Numbered from the stretch's first letter, positions 8,535 to 16,782 are shown. The stretch: DNA of 35,881 bases from an uncultured Algimonas sp. (GCA_937923575.1 CALDUL010000090.1:1-35881), one strand, 5' to 3'. Numbers and translations are program-made. The notes: generated by a model not told the origin, from the sequence alone.

Positions 8535-9299
8535 ATGCGCGAGACCGCGGACAAACTCGAAGCCTTCTATGCTGGCGCGCTGGGCCGCTGCGCGCGCGAT
8601 ATGGCGCTGCGCCGTCTATTCACGCTCTGGCCGGATCTGGCGGGCGAAAATGCGCTCGGCCTTGGCTATTGCGATCCCTATCTCTCCGCCTATCGCCGCT
8701 CTGCCAATCGTGTCGTGCTGGTCAGCCCAGCAAGCCAAGGTGCCGTGGCGCATCGGTCATCCCGCGGAGTGATGGGCTGCGTTGCGGACGAAACGCTGCT
8801 GCCATTCTCGGATCACAGTTTCTCGCGCGTTCTATGCGTTCATGCCGTGGAGGAGGCGGACGACCTGCCCGGCATGCTGCGCGAATTGTGGCGCGTGACC
8901 GAACCGGAAGGGCGAATTGTCGTTATCGCAGCCGGGCGCTCTGGACTGTGGGCGCGCGCAGATAGCCTTCCATTCGGGGCGGGCAGACCGTTCTCGCGTA
9001 AGCAACTGCGTGACCAGCTCACCCGCGCGGGCTTTCAGCCGACCGTCGGTGCAGGCGCGCTCTATAGCCCGCCGATCGCGCGGCTGGCGGGGCCCAAGAC
9101 CAGCTTCTATTTCGAGCGCGCGGGCGAAACCGTCTGGCCGCGTCTTGCCGGCCTAGTGCTCGTCGAAGCGATCAAACGGCTTTATATCGAACCGACACCC
9201 GTGGAGAGCGCGCGTGTGCGTTCGCCGATTTTTGGTGGGATTGCCCAGCCGTCGGTTGACCGAGGGCGAATGGAACGGCAGTCGCGGGAAGATGAGTAA
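8535..9299 (+). CDS. Class I SAM-dependent methyltransferase-like protein
   Basis: A 254-residue cytoplasmic protein resembling the Methyltransf_11 family found in alphaproteobacteria. The usual glycine-rich motif I is represented by ALGLGYCDPYL. The middle has DETLLPFSDHSFSRVLCVHA (acidic residue followed by the post-II strand), then LRELWRVTEPEGRIVVIAAG, which is the standard motif III context. The C-terminal part is basic near the end. Substrate is unknown. The last bases overlap the start of the chorismate mutase gene by 8, so translation is likely coupled. A TAGG precedes the ATG, so the ribosome site is weak. Close packing with chorismate mutase and TyrA suggests an operon but not necessarily a shared pathway. 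Confidence 0.8.
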   Translation: MRETADKLEAFYAGALGRCARDMALRRLFTLWPDLAGENALGLGYCDPYLSAYRRSANRVVLVSPASQGAVAHRSSRGVMGCVADETLLPFSDHSFSRVLCVHAVEEADDLPGMLRELWRVTEPEGRIVVIAAGRSGLWARADSLPFGAGRPFSRKQLRDQLTRAGFQPTVGAGALYSPPIARLAGPKTSFYFERAGETVWPRLAGLVLVEAIKRLYIEPTPVESARVRSPIFGGIAQPSVDRGRMERQSREDE

Positions 9300-10017
9300 G
9301 AACCCTGATCTCGCGGAAGTTCGGAAGCAAATCGACGCCGTCGACCGCGCGGTGCTGGACCTGATCGCACAGCGGCTGGCGCTGTCTGCCGATGTGCGCC
9401 GTGCAAAGTCTGGCGCGAAGCTCTGGCGTCCCGCGCGAGAGGATGAGCACGTCGCCGAATTGATCGAGAGCGCGCGCGCGAGCGGCACGCCAGGCGCGCT
9501 GGTGTCGCGCATCTGGGCAGAGTTGATGAGCGCGTCGATCTCGGTGCAAGGCTCCACAACACTGCACGTCGCATTGGAAGGCGACGCGCGTGCCAATCTG
9601 TCGCTGATCCGCGACCGCTTTGGCGGTAGCCTGCCCGTGCAGAGCTACCCGACCAGCTCGGCCGCGCTTTCAGGCTGTGGCTCCGACCCCGAAGGGATCG
9701 CCGTGCTTCCCGCACCCGGCGGAATGCAAAATTGGTGGACGGCGCTGGCCGCGGGCGGAGCGCTCTCTCAGCTCAAGATCGTGGCAGCTCTGCCGCGGGT
9801 GAATGCCCGTGAATGGCCGCAGGCGGTGGCCGTCGCCGAAATGGAACTCGACCCGCAGCGCGGTGGACGTCTGCTCGTGGCTGGCGCCGACGTGCAAGGC
9901 GTCGTGCGCGCCGAAGCGGGCGATCTGCAGCTTGTCGAAGTCGCGCTGACGGATACGGTGGAGGATGCGGTGGCGCGGGGCGATGTGATCGGCTACCTGC
10001 CGCCCGCAATCCTCTAG
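9292..10017 (+). CDS. Chorismate mutase (AroQ type) with a C-terminal extension
   Basis: A 241-residue protein. The first 85 or so residues are an AroQ chorismate mutase, converting chorismate to prephenate: EVRKQIDAVDRAVLDLIAQR holds the first catalytic-type Arg, and RRAKSGAKLWRPAREDEHV carries the Lys and the Arg/Glu pair of the family. The remaining 150 residues (from about STTLHVALEGDA) are not mutase; the stretch DPEGIAVLPAP and the following WW look like a diverged prephenate-dehydratase or ACT-related region seen in some alphaproteobacterial mutases, function uncertain. ATG 9292 is chosen because it has GGGAAG upstream and begins the domain; the longer frame from 9214 lies inside the methyltransferase gene. 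TyrA follows 8 bases downstream. Confidence 0.85.
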   Translation: MSKNPDLAEVRKQIDAVDRAVLDLIAQRLALSADVRRAKSGAKLWRPAREDEHVAELIESARASGTPGALVSRIWAELMSASISVQGSTTLHVALEGDARANLSLIRDRFGGSLPVQSYPTSSAALSGCGSDPEGIAVLPAPGGMQNWWTALAAGGALSQLKIVAALPRVNAREWPQAVAVAEMELDPQRGGRLLVAGADVQGVVRAEAGDLQLVEVALTDTVEDAVARGDVIGYLPPAIL

Positions 10018-10025
10018 GCGAACTC

Positions 10026-10904
10026 ATGTCATTCGAAACCCTACTTATCGTCGGCGCAGGGCTGATCGGCAGCTCTATCGCGCGCGCCGCGCGCGCGACG
10101 GGCGCGGCCAAGACCGTGCTGATGAGCGACACGAGCCCGTCTGTCGTCGAAACTGTCGAGCGGCTCGGTATTGCGGACGGTGCGGCGGAAGGCTCCGCTC
10201 ATCACTTCGCCGCCCGGGCCGATCTGGTCATTCTCTGCGTGCCGCCAGGGCGTATTGCGGAGGTCGCGGCCGATCTCCTGCCCGTCATGAAGTCGGGCGC
10301 GGTGCTGTCCGATGTCGGCTCCATCAAGGGCGCGGTGATTGAGGGCGTGCGGCCATATCTACGCGACGACGTATCTTTCATCCCTGGCCATCCCATCGCG
10401 GGCACGGAGTTTTCCGGCCCCGAAGCGGGCTTTGCAGAGCTGTTCCAAGGACGCTGGTGCGTGCTCACGCCGATGGGCGAGGATCCCGCCCGTCTCGACG
10501 CGTTGCAGGGCTTCTGGGAGCAGCTCGGCAGCCAGGTCTCGGTCATGGACCCGACGCGGCACGATCTGGTGCTGGCCACGACGAGCCACGTCCCGCACCT
10601 CATTGCCTACACGCTGGTCGGCACGGCTATCGACATGGAAGAGGTGACGCAGAACGAGGTGGTGAAGTTCTCTGCTTCGGGCTTTCGCGATTTCACGCGC
10701 ATCGCAGCCAGCGACCCGGTCATGTGGCGTGACGTGTTCCTGACCAATAAGGACGCGACGCTGGAAGTTGTCGACCGCTTTATCGAGGATCTGTCCGCGC
10801 TGAAGCGCGCGATCCGCTGGTCGGACGGCGACACGCTGCTGGATCAATTCGCCAAGACCCGGGATATCCGCCGCAAGATCATGGATGCGGGGCAAGGAGA
10901 CTGA
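10026..10904 (+). CDS. tyrA: Prephenate/arogenate (cyclohexadienyl) dehydrogenase
   Basis: A 292-residue NAD(P)-dependent enzyme that oxidatively decarboxylates prephenate or arogenate in tyrosine synthesis. The Rossmann motif is LIVGAGLIGSSIARA at the N terminus. The conserved segments LSDVGSIKG, GHPIAGTEFSG and TTSHVPHLIAY (catalytic-type His) follow, with the helical dimerisation domain after. No ACT domain is fused. ATG 10026 sits 8 bases after the chorismate mutase stop, so mutase and dehydrogenase act consecutively in one operon. An aromatic aminotransferase, often between them in related genomes, is absent here. The stop is followed by short imperfect repeats and by the convergent serine dehydratase gene. 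Confidence 0.93.
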   Translation: MSFETLLIVGAGLIGSSIARAARATGAAKTVLMSDTSPSVVETVERLGIADGAAEGSAHHFAARADLVILCVPPGRIAEVAADLLPVMKSGAVLSDVGSIKGAVIEGVRPYLRDDVSFIPGHPIAGTEFSGPEAGFAELFQGRWCVLTPMGEDPARLDALQGFWEQLGSQVSVMDPTRHDLVLATTSHVPHLIAYTLVGTAIDMEEVTQNEVVKFSASGFRDFTRIAASDPVMWRDVFLTNKDATLEVVDRFIEDLSALKRAIRWSDGDTLLDQFAKTRDIRRKIMDAGQGD

Positions 10905-10946
10905 CAAGGGCCACTGAGAAGGTCGACTTAGAAGGGCGACTGAGCA
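10895..10946. repeat. Imperfect 13-base repeats downstream of tyrA
   Basis: Three adjacent 13-base units start at 10908, 10921 and 10934 (GGGCCACTGAGAA, GGTCGACTTAGAA, GGGCGACTGAGCA). A weaker fourth copy lies just before them and contains the tyrA stop codon. They fill most of the space between the convergent tyrA and sdaA genes. They form no clear hairpin-plus-T-tract terminator. Confidence 0.6.
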
Positions 10947-10970
10947 GGAGAATGGGCGTCTGCGAGGCGC

Positions 10971-12317
10971 TCAACACTCGATTACATTGACCGCCAGCCC
11001 GCCCTGGCTCGTTTCCTTGTATTTCGTGCTCATATCCAGCCCGGTCTGGCGCATGGTCTCGATCACGGCGTCGAGGCTGACGACCGTCTTTCCCGTACCG
11101 TGCAAAGCCAGCCGCGCGGCATTGGCGGCTTTCACCGCACCGATGGCGTTGCGCTCGATACACGGGATTTGCACCAGCCCGCCGACGGGATCGCAGGTCA
11201 GGCCGAGATTGTGCTCCATGCCGATTTCGGCAGCGGCGCAGACCTGTTCGGGCGTCCCGCCCCAGACAGCGGCGAGGCCTCCCGCCGCCATGGAACACGC
11301 CACGCCGACTTCTCCCTGGCAGCCCATTTCCGCGCCGGAGATGCTGGCCCGTTGCTTGTAGAGCAGACCAATGCCGCCCGCAGATAGCAGGAGGCGCCGC
11401 ACCATCCCGTCCTGAATACGGCCGTCCTCATCATGACAATAGTGGCGAATGACGGATGGGATGACGCCCGCCGCACCGTTGGTCGGCGCGGTCACGACCT
11501 GACCGCCGGCGGCATTCTCCTCATTCACTGCCATGGCATAGACGTTGAGCCAGTCGAACAGCGCCTCGCGCTCATTGGGCGGCGCGGACGTCAGCTTGTT
11601 CCACAAACGCGCGGCGCGGCGCTCCACACCCAGCGGTCCCGGCAGCGGCCCCGATGCGCGCAGGCCGCGGTTGACGCTGTCCATCATGACGGCGGCGATG
11701 CGGTCGAGCTTGGCCAGGGTGGTATCGCGCGGGCGGCGGGCGTCCTCATTGGCGAGCATGACATGCGCGATGGACAGATCCTTCGCCGCGCAGATGGAGA
11801 GCAACTCCGCGCCGGAACCGAAAGCGTGCGGCACGGGCTGGTCCGTCTGCACGAGGTCGTTTTCCGCCGGACGAGAGAGCTGCGCGTGGCTGGCGATGAA
11901 GCCTCCGCCCGTCGAGTAATAGGTCAGACGGTCGATGCGCGCGCCGTCGCGGCTGGCGATCATCTGCATCTCATTGGGATGCAGCCGGGTCGGCTCGTCA
12001 TAGTCGACTACGATCTCAACGCACGTGCCGTCGGGCAGGGCTGCATTGCGCTCCAACGCCGCCAGCGCAGCCTCGGCCCTGGTCATCTCGATCGTTTCCG
12101 GACGAAAGCCCAGCAGGCCGAGCTTGGCGGCGCGAAACGTGCCGTGGCCTTCGCCGGTGAAGGCGAGCGAGCCGCGGAAGATCATCGTAATTGTATCGGG
12201 CGCGAGGCGGAGCTTCGTCAGACGTCGCCGGTAACGCGCCGCGATACGCATCGGCCCGACTGTGTGCGAACTCGATGGGCCGACGCCGATACGAAAGATG
12301 TCGAGCACGGACAGCAT
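10971..12317 (-). CDS. sdaA: L-serine ammonia-lyase (iron-sulfur type)
   Basis: A 448-residue single-chain L-serine dehydratase that deaminates serine to pyruvate and ammonia using a [4Fe-4S] cluster. The N terminus, SVLDIFRIGVGPSSSHTVGP, is the family's beta-domain signature. Three cysteines at about 333, 375 and 386 (EMGCQGEVG, LTCDPVGG, QIPCIERN) match in order and spacing the cluster ligands of the Escherichia coli enzymes. Length is normal for the fused form. It begins at ATG 12317 without an obvious Shine-Dalgarno. It converges on tyrA with 66 bases between stops. It degrades serine for carbon or to limit toxicity; no dedicated regulator gene is adjacent. Confidence 0.96.
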   Translation of the reverse strand: MLSVLDIFRIGVGPSSSHTVGPMRIAARYRRRLTKLRLAPDTITMIFRGSLAFTGEGHGTFRAAKLGLLGFRPETIEMTRAEAALAALERNAALPDGTCVEIVVDYDEPTRLHPNEMQMIASRDGARIDRLTYYSTGGGFIASHAQLSRPAENDLVQTDQPVPHAFGSGAELLSICAAKDLSIAHVMLANEDARRPRDTTLAKLDRIAAVMMDSVNRGLRASGPLPGPLGVERRAARLWNKLTSAPPNEREALFDWLNVYAMAVNEENAAGGQVVTAPTNGAAGVIPSVIRHYCHDEDGRIQDGMVRRLLLSAGGIGLLYKQRASISGAEMGCQGEVGVACSMAAGGLAAVWGGTPEQVCAAAEIGMEHNLGLTCDPVGGLVQIPCIERNAIGAVKAANAARLALHGTGKTVVSLDAVIETMRQTGLDMSTKYKETSQGGLAVNVIEC

Positions 12318-12565
12318 GGGGTGCTGCTATGCGGCTTGGAGCGGCTTGGGAAGATGTTGCGTGATAGCGCGGCAGACGTTCGGCCGGCTCACTTACGCGT
12401 CGAAGGACCCGCGCGGCGCAGAAGACGGTTGAAAACCAGATCGCCGCCGATGCCAAGCAAGTCGGATTGCTCTTGCAGCGTCTCGGGGATGTAGGGTGCG
12501 CGGGTCGGGCTGTGCGGAGTTGGCGGCCTGGGCCTTGATCGCCGGCTTAGACAAGGTGTCCGGTA
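12318..12565. other. Gap with a possible gene-end remnant on the minus strand
   Basis: No complete gene is visible. On the minus strand one frame is open from about 12560 to a TGA near 12385 and encodes a plausible protein C terminus (APYIPETLQEQSD, then LLGIGGDLVFNRLLRRAG). It has no ATG or GTG start, only CTG and TTG codons. It may be a remnant of a lost gene, or chance coding in GC-rich DNA. Confidence 0.3.
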
Positions 12566-13693
12566 TCAGGCCGCGCCCGTTATCAGCGCTCTGCTGCCGT
12601 AGATCTCCTCTTCGGCCTGGCGTAGCAGCATATTCGCGCGGTCCAACGCCATGTCTGCAGTGAAGTTCGGCTCCGCCAGCACTTGGGCGACGAAGGCGTC
12701 CGCGCTGCGCGCCGTGTTGTACGCCTCTTCCACCGTCAGCGGGTCGAGCTGCAGCCGCTGCGCGACGGCGTTGATCGTCTCCGCATCGTTTTCGGCAAAG
12801 GCCGTGCGCAGGGCGGCGGAGTGACGGTAAAAGGCGACGTAGCGGCGGGGATCGACGAGCTTGATCGACTGCCCCCGCGCCGAGTCCTGGTCTTCGCGGA
12901 AGAGGTCATCGGCTGGTCCGCCCGTGGCGCGGACATTGCGGCGCGAGCTCCTCAGCACGGAAACATCGCGCGGCTGTCGCACGCGGTAGCCCCTCTCCCG
13001 AGCGGCTCGGACCATGGTGACGTCCTCGTCGCTGGGCATGTCCGGGCAGCCGCCAATCGCGATATAGGTATCCCGCCGCATCGCCAGCGACGCGCCGGAG
13101 CCTTGCGGATGCGGGTCGTCGGAATCATGCGCGACCGGATCGATATGGCGGCGCAGGCGGTGCAGCGCTTGGTTGTGATGCTCATGCGGTGACCGGATGA
13201 CATGGCCGGCCTCATTATCACGCCAGATATCGCCACAGACGAAATCCGAATTGTTCATATGGCTCAGCGTGTTGACCAGCCAGTCAGGATGGACGCGCGT
13301 GTCAGCGTCGGTGGTGAACAGGACGACTTCGTCCAGCGGGAAGGCGCGCACGCCCTCTTCCATCGCCGCGCGGCGCACTCGCCCCGCATGTGGTACGGGA
13401 TGCGGGGCGACATCGACAATGCGAATGTTGACGGGAAACGTTCTCGCGCGCGCGTTTATGATCGCGCGGCTGTCATCCGTGCAGCCGTCCAGCGCGATGA
13501 TGACCTCGCCCAGGCGTGACGAGCCGCGACCGGGCAGGCGGCCGAATGCCTTGGCCAGCGCGTCCAGCGTCGAGGGAAGATGTTCCGCCTCGTTCCTGGC
13601 GGGTATGCAGACGACGCAAGGCGCGTAGCGCATGGAGATGGTGTAGCGTCCGCGCAGCGGTGTGCGACGGGTCGTCTGATATTCGATTGGCAC
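12566..13693 (-). CDS. Glycosyltransferase family 2
   Basis: A 375-residue GT2 enzyme. The GT-A core has PCVVCIPARNEAEHLPS, IIALDGCTDDS and the DXD in LFTTDADTRVHPDWL. Further on, GSGASLAMRRDTYIAIGG and MPSDEDVTMVRAARERGY form the acceptor region. A helical C terminus follows. GTG 13693 is preferred because AAGGAG (13703-13708) lies 9 bases upstream; the longer reading to 13858 covers low-quality sequence upstream, and ATG 13633 would start directly at the core. Related alphaproteobacterial genes occur beside PIG-L deacetylases and methyltransferases, which are not seen here. The sugar is unknown. Confidence 0.87.
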   Translation of the reverse strand: MPIEYQTTRRTPLRGRYTISMRYAPCVVCIPARNEAEHLPSTLDALAKAFGRLPGRGSSRLGEVIIALDGCTDDSRAIINARARTFPVNIRIVDVAPHPVPHAGRVRRAAMEEGVRAFPLDEVVLFTTDADTRVHPDWLVNTLSHMNNSDFVCGDIWRDNEAGHVIRSPHEHHNQALHRLRRHIDPVAHDSDDPHPQGSGASLAMRRDTYIAIGGCPDMPSDEDVTMVRAARERGYRVRQPRDVSVLRSSRRNVRATGGPADDLFREDQDSARGQSIKLVDPRRYVAFYRHSAALRTAFAENDAETINAVAQRLQLDPLTVEEAYNTARSADAFVAQVLAEPNFTADMALDRANMLLRQAEEEIYGSRALITGAA

Positions 13694-13980
13694 CGTTGAA
13701 CTCTCCTTGCTCGCGACTCGCTTATGGACATGGGCGAATCTAGAGACGCGCGGCGACGCGAGAGCAGAGCGGTTGAATGCGAAGGAGCTTGCGCGTGGGA
13801 AAGCTGGGCGGCCAAGTTTTGCCTGGAGGTAAGGTCGAGGCTCGTGCGCACGCATCAAGATCTGCGGCGATTTCCGCGCAGTTCAAGAACTCCGTGCTCC
13901 ATCGCTGCGCACAGTCCGTGCGCCGCCCTTGGACTGGTGCGTGAGGCTTTGTGCAATGTCGAGAGTTTTGGAGATCACCG
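13694..13980. other. Intergenic region between a GT2 gene and tRNA-Ala
   Basis: About 290 bases without a supportable gene; the open frames in it lack ribosome sites and recognisable content. It contains the AAGGAG ribosome site of the GT2 gene and two GANTC sequences (13715-13719 and 13736-13740), the target of the cell-cycle methylase CcrM in related bacteria. The GT2 promoter and the 3' trailer of the tRNA should lie here. Confidence 0.6.
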
Positions 13981-14053
<73 letters not shown>

Positions 14054-14068
14054 TTACGGTGTCATCTC

Positions 14069-14095
14069 CGCAAGACCTCTACCGGAGGTCTTGCG
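14069..14095. repeat. Perfect 11-base inverted repeat with a 5-base loop
   Basis: CGCAAGACCTC and GAGGTCTTGCG flank TACCG. It lies 16 bases upstream of the tRNA-Ala 5' end and downstream of the FYDLN-protein gene, both on the minus strand. There is no T-tract on either side. It may end or process the transcript from the acidic-protein gene, or shape the 5' leader of the tRNA. Confidence 0.6.
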
Positions 14096-14155
14096 ATGCG
14101 GCGCATAGTCCTGCGCCTTGCTTTTCGTCAACGCGAAAATGCGTCGGATGTGCGC

Positions 14156-14638
14156 TTAAACGTCGGTGTCCAGATCGATGTCGTCATCGTCGTCATCGGC
14201 GTCGGGGAGCGGCAGTGCATCGTCCTCATCGTCGTCGGGGACGAGTGCGGCGTCTTCGTCTTCGTCGTCTTCGAGATTGTTGAGGTCTTCGTTCTCTTCG
14301 TCGTCGGCATCGGCCGCGCCGCGGATAACGGCGTCGTCGTCACCGTCTAGCTCGAGCTCTTTGGCCTGCAGCTCTTCTTCGTCGATATCGTCCTCGTCGA
14401 CTTCGGTCGCTTCCACAACGTCCTCGTCGTCCTCATCCTCTTCCTTGGGCTTGGACTTGAGCGGTGCGGCGGCAACGGGACCCTGATCGTCCAGCGTGGC
14501 CGGATCGAAGCTGTTCTTGCAGATCGGGCAGACAGCCGGGTTATTGTTCAGGTCGTAGAATTTTGCCTCGCATTCGGGGCAGGCGCGCTTTGTGCCGAGC
14601 TTCTCGGCGCGCTTTTCTTTTTTGGTCTTGGCAGCCAT
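14156..14638 (-). CDS. FYDLN-acid family protein (TIGR02300-like), zinc ribbon plus acidic tail
   Basis: A 160-residue protein of a family characteristic of alphaproteobacteria. The N-terminal 50 residues are basic, then carry CPECEAKFYDLN and CPICKNSFDP, two CxxC pairs that would bind zinc. From about residue 65 to the end the chain is almost entirely Asp and Glu with few hydrophobics, encoded by long runs of GAC/GAT/GAA; the opposite strand therefore reads as poly-Ser or poly-Val. Molecular function is unknown for the family. GAAGG lies about 10 bases upstream of the ATG. It is divergent from aroA and upstream of tRNA-Ala, the usual neighbourhood. Confidence 0.92.
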   Translation of the reverse strand: MAAKTKKEKRAEKLGTKRACPECEAKFYDLNNNPAVCPICKNSFDPATLDDQGPVAAAPLKSKPKEEDEDDEDVVEATEVDEDDIDEEELQAKELELDGDDDAVIRGAADADDEENEDLNNLEDDEDEDAALVPDDDEDDALPLPDADDDDDDIDLDTDV

Positions 14639-14791
14639 GTCGGGGCCTTCAGCTAAGGAGGGGCTTGCGGACAGCGCATTGCGGGATTACCCGCGCGTCC
14701 GGTGATTGACGCAGCCCTTTAGCCGCGCGCGCCGCACTGTCAACAGACGCACAACGCGCCTTTGCAGCCAGACAAGCGAGAGCAGCCCGCA

Positions 14792-16123
14792 ATGCAGGAA
14801 ATATCGGCGAGCCGCCCGAAACCCGTTACGTCCTATAGCGCTGGTCCGCTGTCCGGCCGCATCGGCGCGCCGGGCGACAAATCGATCAGCCATCGCGCGA
14901 TTATGCTCGGTGGGATGGCGGACGGGGTGACGACGGTGAGTGGCCTGTTGGAAGGCGCAGATATCCTTTCGACCGTCGATGCCGTGCGCCGGCTCGGCTC
15001 CAAGGTCACCCGGACGGGTGAGGGGAGCTGGCAGGTCGAAGGTGCAGTCTGGAAGGGCAGCGCAGCTGTCGATTGCGGCAATGCCGGTACGGGCGTGCGC
15101 CTGTTGATGGGCGCCGTGGCGGGTTATGACATAGAGGTCGAATTTACGGGCGATGAGAGTCTGCGCTCCCGCCCCATGCGCCGAATCACCGATCCGCTGT
15201 CATTGATGGGCGTGGAGGTCACGGACGAAAACGACGGTCGCCTGCCAATGACCATTCGCGCCAGCGCAGACATTGACGGCATCACCTACGAAACCCCCAA
15301 GGCGTCGGCGCAGATCAAATCGGCTGTGCTGCTCGCCGGCCTGCGCGCAAAGGGGCGTACTTGCGTCATCGAGAAGCCGTCGCGCGATCACACGGAACGC
15401 ATGCTCAACGCCATGGGCCGTACCGTCGTCACGGAAGAGCGGGAGGACGGCCGCCGTAATGTCTATCTCGACGGCTCGAGCGACCGGCTGCGCGCGACCC
15501 ATATCGACGTGCCGGGCGATCCCAGCTCCGCCGCCTTTGCCGTCGTCGCCGCTCTCATCACGCCCGGCTCTGACGTTGTGGTCGATGGCGTCATGCTGAA
15601 CCCGCGCCGGGATGCGGTCTATGATGCACTGCGGGCCATGGGCGGCGATGTCGTGTTCGAGAATGAGCGCGTCGTCGGCGGCGGCGAGCGCGTGGCGGAC
15701 ATCCGCGCGCGCCACTCGAAGCTGACGGGAATCACGGTGGACCCGAGCCGGGCCGCCGATATGATCGACGAATATCCGATCCTCGCCGTGGCCGCGGCCT
15801 GCGCCTCCGGCACGACTCATATGAACGGCATCCACGAGCTGCGCGTGAAGGAGAGCGACCGGATCAGCGCAACCGCAGCTCTTCTGACTGAGAACGGCGT
15901 CACGGTCGAAGAGCGCGAAGACGGCCTGTCCGTGACCGGCGGCCCGGTCGCAGGCGGCGCGACAGTGCGAACCTACCATGATCACCGTATTGCCATGAGC
16001 GCGCTGGTGCTGGGCCTGGTGTCCGACCGCGGTGTGTCGATCGACGATGCGTCCATGATCGCGACGAGCTATCCTGATTTCTTCGAGCATATGAGCGCAC
16101 TGGGCGCGAAGGTCGACACATGA
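14792..16123 (+). CDS. aroA: 3-phosphoshikimate 1-carboxyvinyltransferase (EPSP synthase, class II type)
   Basis: A 443-residue shikimate-pathway enzyme joining phosphoenolpyruvate to shikimate 3-phosphate. Key segments are APGDKSISHRA, SGLLEGADIL, DCGNAGTGVRLLMG, RPMRRITDPL, SAQIKSAVLLAGL, DVPGDPSSAAF, IDEYPILAVAAA, LRVKESDRISA and DHRIAMS. The pattern resembles the class II (Agrobacterium CP4-like) enzymes more than E. coli AroA. At the position equivalent to CP4 Ala100 this protein has Gly (NAGTG). ATG 14792 is chosen over the TTG at 14762 because CP4-like enzymes begin a similar distance before GDKSISH. The stop overlaps the cmk start by 4 bases. Confidence 0.97.
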   Translation: MQEISASRPKPVTSYSAGPLSGRIGAPGDKSISHRAIMLGGMADGVTTVSGLLEGADILSTVDAVRRLGSKVTRTGEGSWQVEGAVWKGSAAVDCGNAGTGVRLLMGAVAGYDIEVEFTGDESLRSRPMRRITDPLSLMGVEVTDENDGRLPMTIRASADIDGITYETPKASAQIKSAVLLAGLRAKGRTCVIEKPSRDHTERMLNAMGRTVVTEEREDGRRNVYLDGSSDRLRATHIDVPGDPSSAAFAVVAALITPGSDVVVDGVMLNPRRDAVYDALRAMGGDVVFENERVVGGGERVADIRARHSKLTGITVDPSRAADMIDEYPILAVAAACASGTTHMNGIHELRVKESDRISATAALLTENGVTVEEREDGLSVTGGPVAGGATVRTYHDHRIAMSALVLGLVSDRGVSIDDASMIATSYPDFFEHMSALGAKVDT

Positions 16124-16782
16124 GTGAAAACGGCGGCGCGCCACTCGTTATCGCCGTGGACGGCACATTTGCGTCCGGGAAGGGGACGTTGTCCAAGCGG
16201 CTGGCCGCTCACTACGGTATCACCCATCTGGATACGGGCAAGCTCTACCGCGCAACGGCGCGCGACTGCCTCGCGGCGGGGGTGGCGCTGGACGATGCAG
16301 ACGTCGCGGCGAAGATTGCGGGCGCGATCGATCCCGACACGCTGGACGATCCCGGGCTTAAGGCCGGCCTTGTCGGTCAGGCGGCTTCCAAAGTGTCCAT
16401 CCATCCGCCTGTGCGCGCGGCACTGCTCGCATTCCAGCGCGATTTCCCGGCCAAGGTCGGCGGAGCCGTTCTGGACGGGCGCGATATCGGAACGGTCGTC
16501 TGCCCCGACGCTCATGCGAAGCTCTTCGTCAATGCCGACCCGCGCATACGGGCCGAGCGTCGGTGCAAGGAGTTGCAGGGTTACGGCGAAGACGTGACAG
16601 TGGAAAGCGTGCTCAGGGACCTGAAAGAACGCGACGATCGGGACATGAACCGGGCGATAGCGCCGCTAAAACCGGCTGCGGATGCGCACTTGCTGGATAC
16701 GTCGGCGCTCTCTATAGACGCTGCCACCAGCCGGGCGATCGAGATCATCGATGCCGTGCTGGCCGCGAAAGCGCCGACCTAG
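16120..16782 (+). CDS. cmk: Cytidylate kinase
   Basis: A 220-residue kinase phosphorylating CMP and dCMP with ATP. The P-loop is VDGTFASGKGT, followed by HLDTGKLYRATA for substrate binding, LDGRDIGTVVCPDA, and the lid region RIRAERRCKELQ with LKERDDRDMNR. Length matches the family. ATG 16120 overlaps the aroA stop (ATGA), giving the aroA-cmk-rpsA order standard for alphaproteobacteria. The neighbour rpsA starts 134 bases further on and may also have its own promoter. Confidence 0.97.
   Translation: MSENGGAPLVIAVDGTFASGKGTLSKRLAAHYGITHLDTGKLYRATARDCLAAGVALDDADVAAKIAGAIDPDTLDDPGLKAGLVGQAASKVSIHPPVRAALLAFQRDFPAKVGGAVLDGRDIGTVVCPDAHAKLFVNADPRIRAERRCKELQGYGEDVTVESVLRDLKERDDRDMNRAIAPLKPAADAHLLDTSALSIDAATSRAIEIIDAVLAAKAPT

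Noticed and set aside
11433-12494. 353-codon open frame antisense to sdaA
   Set aside because: Shadow frame; sdaA has all three cluster cysteines and normal length.
14166-14486. Poly-Ser open frame on the plus strand
   Set aside because: It is the complement of the Asp/Glu-rich tail of the FYDLN protein.
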